A stretch of DNA of 64,000 nucleotides from the NCBI GenBank assembly GCA_040879165.1, contig JBBDKV010000003.1, forward strand, positions 124,001-188,000, in the 5' to 3' direction. A model generated the notes under the pieces. That model was not told the DNA's origin and ran no database searches. It worked only from the letters and a program-made list of their open reading frames with translations. This DNA comes from JBBDKV01 sp040879165 (GTDB taxonomy: Bacteria; Patescibacteriota; Microgenomatia; UBA1400; PJMF01). The position numbers and the translations under genes were made by a program. Below, piece by piece: positions 36,013 through 44,854 of this stretch. Numbering within the stretch: the stretch's first letter is position 1; every line of letters starts with the position of its first letter.

Positions 36013-36567
36013 TTACTGAGCCAACTGCTCAATCATAACAACTCCGTATTGATTTGTAGTCAATTGATATCGCTCGCCTGATGCCTCGCTTTCAAGCAAG
36101 ATCGTGTTCTGATCAGCCAAACAATTACCGCACTCTCCACTCATTGGCTCAAAAAGAATGGCATCGTTCGCCAAGCTGCTCTCCACAAATCTAAGATGTG
36201 GAGCTAGTGAAATGCTAAATACATCTACGGCTTGCTCATCATACTCAGTTCCATAAAAAAGTACGTACTCATATTCGTCAAAGTGCACGCCAGTTGGCAC
36301 TCGGACACCAGCTGGGTTACTTGTTCCAGTCATTGCTTCGTGTTGTTGCCGACGTAGATCTGAAGCAATAGTAGTTGCCTGTTCACGAACTGAAGTCTGT
36401 GCAATCAATCCAGAAATGTTAATTTGAGAAAAAGCAAAAATAGTGGCAAAAAGTCCTACCGTCACAATCAACTCAACAAGCGTCAGCCCCGCTTGAAGAT
36501 TGGAGCAAACAGTGACGCCTGATTGGCTATTTTTCAGAAGCGAGCTGTTTGATAGTATCATTCGCAT
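36013..36567 (-). CDS. GspH/FimT-like minor pilin
   Basis: 184 residues. Leader ending NLQAG then LTLVELIVTVGLFATIFAFS (Gly-1, Glu+5). The segment REQATTIASDLRRQQHEAMT and a beta domain with HFDEYEYVLFYG are typical of GspH/FimT. CGNC near residue 145 could form a disulfide. Starts 41 bases inside the histidine kinase gene, which argues for one transcript with it. Confidence 0.85.
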   Translation of the reverse strand: MRMILSNSSLLKNSQSGVTVCSNLQAGLTLVELIVTVGLFATIFAFSQINISGLIAQTSVREQATTIASDLRRQQHEAMTGTSNPAGVRVPTGVHFDEYEYVLFYGTEYDEQAVDVFSISLAPHLRFVESSLANDAILFEPMSGECGNCLADQNTILLESEASGERYQLTTNQYGVVMIEQLAQ

Positions 36568-38833
36568 CCTCAGATATTTTCAATGAACTAGTAGAAATAA
36601 CTCCGGCATCAACTCCTTGGTCAAATTTTTTGTTAATACGCGCAACCTCCTTTTCATCATACACTTTTAGAGTAAAGGTAAACGTTGAACCCTTATCTCT
36701 ACCTGGAGAAGTCACCCACAAACTGCCTTCATGCAGCTCCATAATGGATTTACTGACGTATAACCCCAGCCCACTTCCTTGTGCGGCCTCAGAATACGAG
36801 CGATATGATTCTTTGAGCATGCCAAATTTTTTAAATAGCTTGGGGATCTGATCTTGCTCAACACCCACACCCGTGTCTGTAACATTGACATAGACATGTT
36901 CATGATCAACTTGTAGTGAGATTGTCACTTTTCCGCCAGCCTGAGTAAACTTCAGAGCGTTGCCAATCAAATTAACCAGAACTTCAGCCACTTTGTCGCG
37001 ATCAGCGATTACTTTCGGTAGATCTGTTTTTTCATTGGACGCTCTCTTTGTCACAGTTTTTGCTTGCTTGAGCTCAATCTTAAGTTGTTTGGCGCGCGGC
37101 TTGTTCTCGTCGACAATCTGCGCGACGAGCTCAGCAAGATCTACAGCCTCGACATGAAGCAGAATTCTGCCCGACTCGATTCGCGAAATATTGAGCATGT
37201 CATTGATCAGCTTTGTCATTCTGTTAGAGCTATCGTACGAACGCTGCAAATAAAATTCCTGCTTCTCAGTTAGCTTGCCTCCCTTGCCAGCCAGTGCCAT
37301 CCAAAGATAATTTTTGATCGAGACCATCGGCGTGCGCAACTCGTGCGAGGCAATTGAGACAAATTCATCCTTGAGTTTGTCCAGTTGCTGAAGCTTGTGG
37401 TTGGCGGTGACAAGTTTTTTGGTGGCACGCTCGACTTCTTCTTCTAGGGTGACGTTAAAGCGGCGGATTTCTTCGTAGGCTTTGGCGTTCTGAAAGGCAA
37501 CAGCTGCTTCTGGAGCTAATATAGATAGGACCTGCTCATCAGTGCTTGAGAAGGATTCACCTGATAGTTTTTCTCCCAAGCCAAGCATTCCCACCTTCTC
37601 ACCTTCATGTTCAATTGCAATCAATACTTCCAGCTGATACTTGCGCAGTATAGTTTTCAACTTTTGATCACTTGTCTCAAGATAGCTCACAAGACCTGTT
37701 TCGTGTAATAAGTAATCAATGTCATTCTCATCTATGGTTGGAACGCTGGTATACTCCTCAGAGATAACACTGTATAATTGCCTGTCTTCAATCAGAAAAA
37801 ATAGTCCTCTAGAGATTTTCATCGTTTGCAACACCTCAATCAAGACATCACGAATCAGTACTTCAAAATGCAGTCGTGATGCCATAATAAGGGCTAGTCG
37901 ATACAAGAAAGCCTCAGTATCGTAGGCATCCTTGAAAAAAATCGAGTCTGTTCTTTTGGCTATTGTATTTTTCATTGGCTGAAAAATAATGGCTAACACT
38001 AAAGCAGCGCCCATAACAAACAGTAGGGCGGTATTGCTCAGTTGGAAGTCAACAACATACTGTCCCAAACCAAAAATTATGCCAGAAAACAACGCTCCTG
38101 AAATAGCTACCACTATAAAATAGGCCACCGATCTTGCCACAAAAACACGAATCTCTAGTAGCTTGATCTTAATAATTGCGTATCCTACTAACGCATTAAA
38201 AATTAACACGTAGAGTGGTAACAAGGGTACAAAATTTCCAAAATTAAAAAACACCGTTAAAATAAAGTTAAACAACACAATACAAGTGAACAAAATAAAA
38301 AAACTAAGCACTACATATCTAATTCTTCTCTTTTCCAGACCCTGACTTTTACGATATTTTAATAGTAAAGAGGTAATACCTCCTCCAATCAGTGCTAAGG
38401 TGTGCAGTAAAAATATGGGCATTAATAAACCTGGCTTTGGTGTGACAGCGTTGTTAACAATCTCTATGTCAGAAAAAATTAGCGGAGTAAATCCAGCGAT
38501 GGCTAAAAGAATAGTAAAAATTCCGATCCCCCAGAGTGTCTTTTTATGCAATTTGGATGTAATTTCTGGAAAGGTATGCAAAAATAAAAAAACTGCAGCA
38601 TTAATTACTGCCCCTATCGCTATCACAATTCTTGAAAACAATAACTTTTGATCAACACTGAGCATGTCGGTATTGATAAATGAGTTAAAAAATAAATACA
38701 ATATTAACAGAAAAATGAGAGCGGAAAAGAAAATATTTGTATGACTTTTTGGATTATTAACGTACACTATATAAGCCAATATTGCATTGACTGGTATAAA
38801 AATTACTAATGAGAGTATGAGCAGTAAGTCCAT
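36527..38833 (-). CDS. Multi-pass membrane sensor histidine kinase
   Basis: 768 residues. About eight hydrophobic helices in residues 1-290 (a 7TM-type input), a GAF-like domain (~310-465: FLEVLIRDVLIEVLQTMKISRG ... EHEGEKVGMLGLGEKLSGES), a coiled linker (VTLEEEVERATKKL), HisKA with the phospho-acceptor in SIASHELRTP (His497), and HATPase with N box LIGNALKF, G1 DTGVGV and G2 GSGLGLYVS. Kinase core looks fully active. ThiF-like gene ends 5 bases upstream; minor pilin gene overlaps its 3' end. The likely partner is the receiver protein divergent from the lyase. Confidence 0.93.
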   Translation of the reverse strand: MDLLLILSLVIFIPVNAILAYIVYVNNPKSHTNIFFSALIFLLILYLFFNSFINTDMLSVDQKLLFSRIVIAIGAVINAAVFLFLHTFPEITSKLHKKTLWGIGIFTILLAIAGFTPLIFSDIEIVNNAVTPKPGLLMPIFLLHTLALIGGGITSLLLKYRKSQGLEKRRIRYVVLSFFILFTCIVLFNFILTVFFNFGNFVPLLPLYVLIFNALVGYAIIKIKLLEIRVFVARSVAYFIVVAISGALFSGIIFGLGQYVVDFQLSNTALLFVMGAALVLAIIFQPMKNTIAKRTDSIFFKDAYDTEAFLYRLALIMASRLHFEVLIRDVLIEVLQTMKISRGLFFLIEDRQLYSVISEEYTSVPTIDENDIDYLLHETGLVSYLETSDQKLKTILRKYQLEVLIAIEHEGEKVGMLGLGEKLSGESFSSTDEQVLSILAPEAAVAFQNAKAYEEIRRFNVTLEEEVERATKKLVTANHKLQQLDKLKDEFVSIASHELRTPMVSIKNYLWMALAGKGGKLTEKQEFYLQRSYDSSNRMTKLINDMLNISRIESGRILLHVEAVDLAELVAQIVDENKPRAKQLKIELKQAKTVTKRASNEKTDLPKVIADRDKVAEVLVNLIGNALKFTQAGGKVTISLQVDHEHVYVNVTDTGVGVEQDQIPKLFKKFGMLKESYRSYSEAAQGSGLGLYVSKSIMELHEGSLWVTSPGRDKGSTFTFTLKVYDEKEVARINKKFDQGVDAGVISTSSLKISEDANDTIKQLASEK

Positions 38834-38838
38834 AGGTA

Positions 38839-39897
38839 CTATTCATTGACAACAAACGATCTCAATGATTTTTTGGTAGTACCTAAGATGATATCGATAA
38901 TAGACAAAGTCCACAATGAGCAGAGTAGTTGTCCAGTGGGCAATAATTGCGGTATGCCAGCATACTCAATCCCCAATTTATTAACTACATCAAGCATTCT
39001 TTGGCTATGATTTTCTATTCCAATTAAGTCCATAAACTTTTTGATTTTATCTTCTGGCGAACCTGATTTCTTGAGCAATGACTCATTACTTGCTGCATGC
39101 AAAAATATTTTTTCTGACACATTCTCTGTATCATAACGTTCTACAATCAACAAAGCTCCTCTATCAACATCATACCCCGATACCACCGGTATTTTGCGTG
39201 AACGAGCTACTTTTCTCAAAAATACTTTTTTTTCAAAGTCATCGAATGCATCAACAATAATATCTACAGATTCAACAACTTTCTCTAACTCTGTCGTACT
39301 CATTTGCTTTTGAATACAATCAATCTTCAGATAGGGATCTACTTGCAACATCTGCTGTGCGATTACTGACACTTTAGGTTTTCCTATATCTGATAAAAAA
39401 TACGGCGTCCTATTTAAATTGGTAATTTCTACAGTGTCAAAATCAGCTAGAATGAAAGACTTGCCAATACCCATGCGAGCTGCATTAAGAGCGAGTTGAC
39501 TACCAACACTCAACCCAATTACTCCCACCTTCACATCATAGAGTTTGTGCTGCTCAGCAATAGTGATCAGGCCTCGGTTTCTATTGGTTCTCAACTCCAA
39601 GTATTCAGCTTGATCTAGTAAGTGAAACAGCATCTTTGTTTCTTGATTCACAATCCAAGTGCCGAGCTGAAAATCTTTGCCTGTTGAATTTTTTGCAGGT
39701 GACTGCGCCAAACTATCGTTTTCTGAGTCGGCTTTTTTCTGCTGAGAGAGCGTAAGTGCTCGCAAAGCGCGCAGCTCTGTCGCTGCAGGTGCGTAGTAAT
39801 CATACTGCGTATAGTCAGCATACTTTTGAAGAAACGCGTCAAACATTTTTTTATTTTTTCCTCTAAAATTGTAGTAGCGTAGCTGTAAGTCTGACAT
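38839..39897 (-). CDS. ThiF/E1-like adenylyltransferase family protein
   Basis: 352 residues. Rossmann E1-like core: VGVIGLSVGSQLALNAARMG (nucleotide-binding turn), LADFDTVEITNLNRTPYF (Asp and Arg of the E1 family), GKPKVSVIAQQML, and DIIVDAFDDFEKKV. The ~120-residue N-terminal part (LELRTNRNRGLITIAEQHKL) is like the Rv1355c-type subgroup of ThiF proteins. CxxC zinc pairs of MoeB/ThiF are absent and only two Cys remain (IDCIQ, LLCSL), so a thioester role is doubtful. ThiF proteins adenylate a carboxylate, usually on a small protein; the substrate here is unknown. Its ATG overlaps the ligase stop (TAATG). Confidence 0.9.
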   Translation of the reverse strand: MSDLQLRYYNFRGKNKKMFDAFLQKYADYTQYDYYAPAATELRALRALTLSQQKKADSENDSLAQSPAKNSTGKDFQLGTWIVNQETKMLFHLLDQAEYLELRTNRNRGLITIAEQHKLYDVKVGVIGLSVGSQLALNAARMGIGKSFILADFDTVEITNLNRTPYFLSDIGKPKVSVIAQQMLQVDPYLKIDCIQKQMSTTELEKVVESVDIIVDAFDDFEKKVFLRKVARSRKIPVVSGYDVDRGALLIVERYDTENVSEKIFLHAASNESLLKKSGSPEDKIKKFMDLIGIENHSQRMLDVVNKLGIEYAGIPQLLPTGQLLCSLWTLSIIDIILGTTKKSLRSFVVNE

Positions 39898-41339
39898 TAT
39901 AGGAAGTGCTTAAGTTTAAAATTTGTATACTTGTCTGCACTATCAGGTAAAAATTCTATAATCAAGTCCTGTATTGTCACATTTTGTAGTCCAGCCACAT
40001 CAGAATTGACCACGTAAAGTGACTGCACAAATTCCTTAACAAAAATTTTCTCCTCATTTCTGCTCATTTTTGATTTATTCTTGAGAAAGACTTGTACGCG
40101 AAGTTGCTTTTTTAATGTCGTGCTTTCCTCAACGGTACCAAATCTAAAATGCCCAGTCAGTCTTGAGCTAAAGCTGGATGACTCAAGGCAATACTTGATA
40201 TCTTCAATGTAAATATTAGTAGTAAATAGCACTGCATCGCTTCTTCCCATAATAAAGACATACATCTGTTCCTCGAACTGCTTAGAAAGACTGGGGAGTG
40301 TTTTGAGTTGATTACTATTTTTTTTACATGACTTGAGACACGCGGCAATCTCTGAACCTGCAATTATTCCTCCACGATCTCCTAGTTTGTAGCGAATTAA
40401 CGGCACATTTTGGTCAGCTGTAACAAGAATTTCACCATCATGTGCTTCCAAGTACTTGACCATTGGATCGTATTGGTACAAAGCTGGTATTTTGGATGAA
40501 GAAAAATATTTTTGTAGTATTTTAGACATTTTTGTATCAGACAGCTGATTAAGTTCTTCAAATGCAGTTGCGGTGACTCTGGTTTGAGCGCCGACAATTC
40601 CAGTATCCGTACAGGCGTAGAACCCAACAACGGATCCATGATCATCTGCTTTACCGATTAATTGCAACAACCGCTCTTTTGCTTTCGGGCTTAAGCTGTC
40701 AGAAGTGTATAGAATCTTAATATTAAACTGAGCTAGATTAACAAATTCTTCAGAAATGTGTTCGATAACTTCCATTAATACTGGCGGATACCCAAGCATA
40801 ATCACTTGATCATACTTTTCTACTATGTTGCGAAACGTGTCAGCAATCGCTTGAAAATTCATGCCCGTGCTAATCACCGTCATGGGGTTTTTTTCTGCCG
40901 CGCCCCAAGAAAACTTTGAGGTTAAAACACCTGCTGTCCAAATTCCTAACGCAAACGTATTGATACAAAGCGTCTTCTGATTTTTAATATCAAACAAATC
41001 TTGGTATAAACGCTCTTTCTTCTTTTCAAGGAATTTATCAGTGTCATAATCTCTCGGCCAAAAAAGCGGCTCCCCAGTTGATCCCGAACTGGCTGTCATC
41101 ATGTAGCAGTCAGAGAGTAATTTATTATCAATCAATCTTTGATTTAATGGATATTTTCTTAAAAAATTATCCTTAGTCATGATTGGAATTCGATCAATAT
41201 GCTGAGGTTTTGTAATCTGTGAAGCTACAATGTCGTGCTCATCAATAAAATCACGATACGCAGGACAAGTTGAATAGGCTCTTTGAAATAAAGAAATGAC
41301 TTTCTCTTGAGCATCAAACTGCGATGATTTTGCGTTCAT
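39897..41339 (-). CDS. PaaK-like adenylate-forming ligase
   Basis: 480 residues from ATG 41339, 5 bases after the lyase stop; a longer TTG start inside the lyase is less likely. Phenylacetate-CoA ligase type layout: N-terminal FQRAYSTCPAYRDFI, P-loop TASSGSTGEPLFWPRD, GYPPVLMEVIEHI, LYTSDSLSPKAKERL, VGFYACTDTG, VPLIRYKLGDRGGI, and the C-terminal GRSDAVLFTTNIYIEDI (A8-type loop). These enzymes make an acyl-AMP and then an acyl-CoA or other conjugate. With a lyase that makes an unsaturated acid directly upstream, such an acid is the obvious substrate candidate; this is inference. Confidence 0.88.
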   Translation of the reverse strand: MNAKSSQFDAQEKVISLFQRAYSTCPAYRDFIDEHDIVASQITKPQHIDRIPIMTKDNFLRKYPLNQRLIDNKLLSDCYMMTASSGSTGEPLFWPRDYDTDKFLEKKKERLYQDLFDIKNQKTLCINTFALGIWTAGVLTSKFSWGAAEKNPMTVISTGMNFQAIADTFRNIVEKYDQVIMLGYPPVLMEVIEHISEEFVNLAQFNIKILYTSDSLSPKAKERLLQLIGKADDHGSVVGFYACTDTGIVGAQTRVTATAFEELNQLSDTKMSKILQKYFSSSKIPALYQYDPMVKYLEAHDGEILVTADQNVPLIRYKLGDRGGIIAGSEIAACLKSCKKNSNQLKTLPSLSKQFEEQMYVFIMGRSDAVLFTTNIYIEDIKYCLESSSFSSRLTGHFRFGTVEESTTLKKQLRVQVFLKNKSKMSRNEEKIFVKEFVQSLYVVNSDVAGLQNVTIQDLIIEFLPDSADKYTNFKLKHFL

Positions 41340-41343
41340 GTTT

Positions 41344-42996
41344 TCAATCACTAAATATTTTATGCAAAATTGAATCAATTTTTCCAACTGATATGCTTTG
41401 GTAAAGTCGCTCAATATCGTGATGTAATGGCCGTTCTTTACTCACATACTCGACTTCTTCCTTTAGAAAATCGTAGAGTAGAGTGGTTTTTGGTGACAAT
41501 AAGTGCCCGGCTTTCTTTAACTCAACCGCCTGAAAAAGCGCCAACATTTGCTGAGCCAGTGCATATCGAGTGATACGAATATTCTCTAAACCTAAAATTC
41601 CTGAGGTAAGGGCGTGAGAAGTGATATCCTGATTATTTTCTTCATGACTCCCAAACATTGTGTTGACTGGTTGTGACAACAAAGACGAGTACACATCAAA
41701 CATGCCAGATTGGATTTGAACACCTTTAAACGAACTCTGAGTGATAGCTTGTGAATCTGATAGATTAGCTGGCAAGCCATTGTTGTGTATTGGTGACACC
41801 AGTCTAAACAGATGTCGGTCGCTCAGCTTGGTTATTCTCGTCATTACTTTTCTCAAGCTATCCAATGATTCTGCCATGTGCATAGCCAAAAAATTACCCC
41901 CACTCACCCATTGCCAAGCATCTTCATTGTCAGCGGCATCTTGGTCAGTTACCCACAAAGGATTGTCTGAAACAGAGTTAGCATTGACACCAATTACGTC
42001 CATTGCCTTTTCGACCGCCTCAATATTTATTGCTTGAAACTGTGGTAAACAACGCAGGCTGTATGCGTCTTGAACCTTTTCTCCCGGCTTTCTCGGTTGA
42101 TGACCAGTCATTTCTTGCTTTGCTAAAGAACTACCATCCAGTAATGATCTTAAAATCTCGGCTGCTTCAACCTGTCCCTGATGTGATCTATAGGTACTTA
42201 ATAATGAGTGGAAGGATCGGTTTGTACCTCCCAACACCTCAATTGTCATAGCACTGAGCACCAAGCTCAATAAAAGAGCCTGCTGAGTATCCGTGGCTAA
42301 CAGCACGGCTACTGCTGTAGAAAAGTTGTCACCGTTGACAAAACCCAATCCTGCTTTGGGGTCAAGAATTAATTTGGAGATCTCAGCCGCCTGCAGTGCT
42401 GTGGCTGCATCAACTTCTTTCCCTGACTCATTGATCACTTTTGCTCCAGGGAGCTGACGAGCAACACTCAGCACTCGCCCATTATGCGCCAAATCTCCAG
42501 AGGCGCCGATACCGCCATATTGATTAACAACTGGAGTAATCTGCGCGTTGAGTATTTTTCGGTAAATATCCAAATCTCCCAACTTCACCGCACTTAACCC
42601 AGGCATAAGCATATTGATGCGGATAAGCATAGCCGCTCTGACAACGTCTTTTTCAAATCGTGGCCCAACACTCACATCCACATGTACAATACCTTCAGAT
42701 ATTGCTCGTGCTGAAGCCAATCTTTCCTTCTTACTTCCAGAGTTCACAACCACTGATGCCCGCTCACCATATCCTGTGTTGCAACCATATATCGGCACAC
42801 CGTTGCTAATTTGTTCAAGCATTTTTTCATGAGTTTTTGCAATCTTCTGAGTAATTTTCTTGTTTTGAGTAAACTCAATAGGTGTATCATTTCGAGCAAC
42901 AGCAAGAATCTGAGAAACGGTCAACTTTGATCCCGTTAATACAACTGATGATTGATTCGCTTTTAAAGCCTGAAAGGACTGAACAATTTTTGACAT
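41344..42996 (-). CDS. MIO-type aromatic amino acid/histidine ammonia-lyase
   Basis: 550 residues, ATG preceded by AGGAG. Eliminates ammonia from an alpha-amino acid. The MIO cofactor triad is A165-S166-G167 in GGIGASGDLAHNGRV; the catalytic Tyr70 is in IYGCNTGYGERA; the YSLRCLPQFQ and NGDNFSTA segments match the family. The substrate-choice pair, S-H in histidine lyase and F-L/H-L in plant and bacterial phenylalanine/tyrosine lyases, aligns with S100-E101 here, so substrate cannot be named. No hutU/hutI/hutG genes follow, which argues against histidine degradation. First gene of a very long minus-strand series. Confidence 0.93.
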   Translation of the reverse strand: MSKIVQSFQALKANQSSVVLTGSKLTVSQILAVARNDTPIEFTQNKKITQKIAKTHEKMLEQISNGVPIYGCNTGYGERASVVVNSGSKKERLASARAISEGIVHVDVSVGPRFEKDVVRAAMLIRINMLMPGLSAVKLGDLDIYRKILNAQITPVVNQYGGIGASGDLAHNGRVLSVARQLPGAKVINESGKEVDAATALQAAEISKLILDPKAGLGFVNGDNFSTAVAVLLATDTQQALLLSLVLSAMTIEVLGGTNRSFHSLLSTYRSHQGQVEAAEILRSLLDGSSLAKQEMTGHQPRKPGEKVQDAYSLRCLPQFQAINIEAVEKAMDVIGVNANSVSDNPLWVTDQDAADNEDAWQWVSGGNFLAMHMAESLDSLRKVMTRITKLSDRHLFRLVSPIHNNGLPANLSDSQAITQSSFKGVQIQSGMFDVYSSLLSQPVNTMFGSHEENNQDITSHALTSGILGLENIRITRYALAQQMLALFQAVELKKAGHLLSPKTTLLYDFLKEEVEYVSKERPLHHDIERLYQSISVGKIDSILHKIFSD

Positions 42997-43092
42997 TCAA
43001 TTAACTCCTAAACTGTACTTAATTACCACAACATGTGCATTCGACAATAAAGCAACTTGTTTTCTTTTGATAGTATCTGTTACCATTGAGGT
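42997..43092. promoter_or_regulatory. Divergent promoter region between lyase and response regulator
   Basis: A 96-base gap serves both genes. Plus strand: TTGTTT (43058-43063), 18 bases, TACCAT (43081-43086), then ATG at 43093, i.e. probably leaderless. Minus strand: a TTGTCG/TAATTA pair with 16-base spacing and AGGAG before the lyase ATG. Shared control by the response regulator is possible. Confidence 0.45.
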
Positions 43093-43635
43093 ATGTCAAA
43101 CACAAACCAACAACGCATCCTCATCGCCGATGATGAACAATACATTAGGGAATTGTACCAGGAAGTACTTGAAGATGCAGGGTACGCTATTGAAACAGCC
43201 AAAGATGGCAAAGAAGCCCTCGAAAAAATTACAGCCGGAGGCTACGATCTCATTGCTCTGGATGTGGTAATGCCACAGCTTGATGGGCTGGGCGTGCTCC
43301 AGAAGCTACAAAATGCCAAGCTGCAACAAGCAAACGGACCAATACTTTTACTCACCAGCCTGGTCAACGATCCAGCAGTCAAAGACGCTGAGAATCTTGG
43401 CGTCAAACAAGTACTCTATAAAACAGAAATTAACCCCCAGCAATTAGTTGATGTTGTCATCAAACTCATTGGTCAGCCAGCTGCAAAACCTGCGGCTCAA
43501 GATGCGAGCGCTGTCGATGCAACAGCAACAGCAGAATCTACAGATAGTGCTACTCCCCAGACAAAAGAATCAACGGCCCAACAACCAGCTACCGAGCCTT
43601 CTCAAGCCAAAACAACGGAAGAAAAAGTTGCATAA
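43093..43635 (+). CDS. Receiver-only response regulator with disordered tail
   Basis: 180 residues. CheY-like receiver (residues ~8-128): acidic pair D13-D14, phospho-acceptor D57 in LIALDVVMP, Thr88-Ser89 and Lys110 (LYKTE). No DNA-binding output domain. The last ~50 residues are Ala/Thr/Gln/Ser-rich low complexity (AAQDASAVDATATAESTDSA). Acts by protein contact, perhaps on the pilus motor. Divergent from the lyase-kinase operon; ATG seems leaderless. Confidence 0.92.
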   Translation: MSNTNQQRILIADDEQYIRELYQEVLEDAGYAIETAKDGKEALEKITAGGYDLIALDVVMPQLDGLGVLQKLQNAKLQQANGPILLLTSLVNDPAVKDAENLGVKQVLYKTEINPQQLVDVVIKLIGQPAAKPAAQDASAVDATATAESTDSATPQTKESTAQQPATEPSQAKTTEEKVA

Positions 43636-43776
43636 CGTAGCTACATCATTGGAGAATTCGATCAGAAAAATTGGGAAGCGGGTTACTAGTCAGCGGGCTA
43701 ATGGGCAAGTGGTCAAGAAAAATTTGAACAAAACCGACGTCAGAATCCCATCTCTTCACTACTACCCCTCACTGTA

Positions 43777-44832
43777 TTACTGCCCCACTTGACCAATCAA
43801 TCCATAGATTGGCGCAATAATTGCCATCATCATCCCACCAACAGCCACGCCCACAATAACGAGCATGAGCGGCTCCATCATTGCTGTTAATTTTTTTAAT
43901 GACTTAGAAACTTGGTAATCCATGTGTTCTGCCACCTGCAACGTTGATTGCTCTAGTGTGCCCGTTTTCTCACCCACCTCTAACAATTTAACCATCATGG
44001 GCGGAACAACATGATTTGTGGTGCGCAAACCTGCAGAAAAAGGGTGACCTGCAAGCGCCTGATCCCTGGCTCGCTCCACCAACAGACCGACGTCTTTTTT
44101 GAGAATTACTGCTTGAGCGAGCTCCAGTGAATTGGTGATGGGAACGCCGGAGGCAAGTAGTAAGTGCAAACTGCGACAAAAACGGGTGATATCAATTTGA
44201 CGAATCAAATTACTAACTCCTGGCAAAGAGAAAAGTGCTTTCATAAACAATTCTCGTTTCGTCTGAAAGAGCAAAAATAGTGATACCGCTAACAGCGCTG
44301 CGCCAATCCCTATCCACAGACCGTTATTGACTAGCGCATTTGACGAAGCAATCATTATCTTGGTGGGCAAGGGCACTTCAACTCGCAGCCGCTCAAAAAC
44401 ACCTGAGATTCTCGGAATAACAATAAACAGCATTGCGCCCATGACGCCCACAAAAACCAGTAATACGATGATGGGGTAAAACATTGCGCCGCGCACTTTA
44501 TCAGAAAACTCCATCTCCTGCTTAATGTTTGACTGTAAGTCCTTGAGCGTAGCCTCAAGCGTGCCTGCTTCTTCTGCAGCGCGAATCAAATTGACCGTAA
44601 CAATATCAAACACGTACGGATATTTAGCAAATGAGTCTGAAATCTGTTTTCCTGCACTAATGTCGGTTTGTAGGGCGAGAAGAATTTTCCGCTGGTTGCC
44701 TTTTGCCTCTTCAAGTAATGCTTCCACCGTTTCAATAATCGGAATGCCGGCAGCCAACATGGTTGCGATATTACTAACTAGACCGATTTTTTCATCTGCA
44801 GAAAGCCGAACTTGTCCAAAAAACGACGCCAT
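43777..44832 (-). CDS. pilC: Type IV pilus inner-membrane platform protein
   Basis: 351 residues. PilC/GspF family: two tandem T2SSF domains, first (GLVSNIATMLAAGIPIIETV ... IRAAEEAGTLEATLKDL) and second (RFCRSLHLLLASGVPITNSL ... KLLEVGEKTGTLEQSTLQVA), each followed by membrane helices (FYPIIVLLVFVGVMGAMLFI; LMLVIVGVAVGGMMMAIIAP). Transmits movement from the ATPase to growing pilin filament. 22 bases after pilB. Faces the response regulator gene tail to tail. Confidence 0.95.
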   Translation of the reverse strand: MASFFGQVRLSADEKIGLVSNIATMLAAGIPIIETVEALLEEAKGNQRKILLALQTDISAGKQISDSFAKYPYVFDIVTVNLIRAAEEAGTLEATLKDLQSNIKQEMEFSDKVRGAMFYPIIVLLVFVGVMGAMLFIVIPRISGVFERLRVEVPLPTKIMIASSNALVNNGLWIGIGAALLAVSLFLLFQTKRELFMKALFSLPGVSNLIRQIDITRFCRSLHLLLASGVPITNSLELAQAVILKKDVGLLVERARDQALAGHPFSAGLRTTNHVVPPMMVKLLEVGEKTGTLEQSTLQVAEHMDYQVSKSLKKLTAMMEPLMLVIVGVAVGGMMMAIIAPIYGLIGQVGQ

Positions 44833-44854
44833 ATTTTCCTCTAGAGAATACCTT

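Noticed and set aside
39897..42996. Ammonia-lyase plus ligase as a photoactive-yellow-protein chromophore kit
   Set aside because: The TAL + coumarate ligase pair is known from PYP, but no PYP-like PAS protein with the required Cys is in the window, and the lyase pocket (Ser-Glu) does not match TAL.
43636..43776. Terminator between the response regulator and pilC
   Set aside because: CAAGTGG and CCACTTG could pair but are ~70 bases apart with no U-run; pairing is probably chance.
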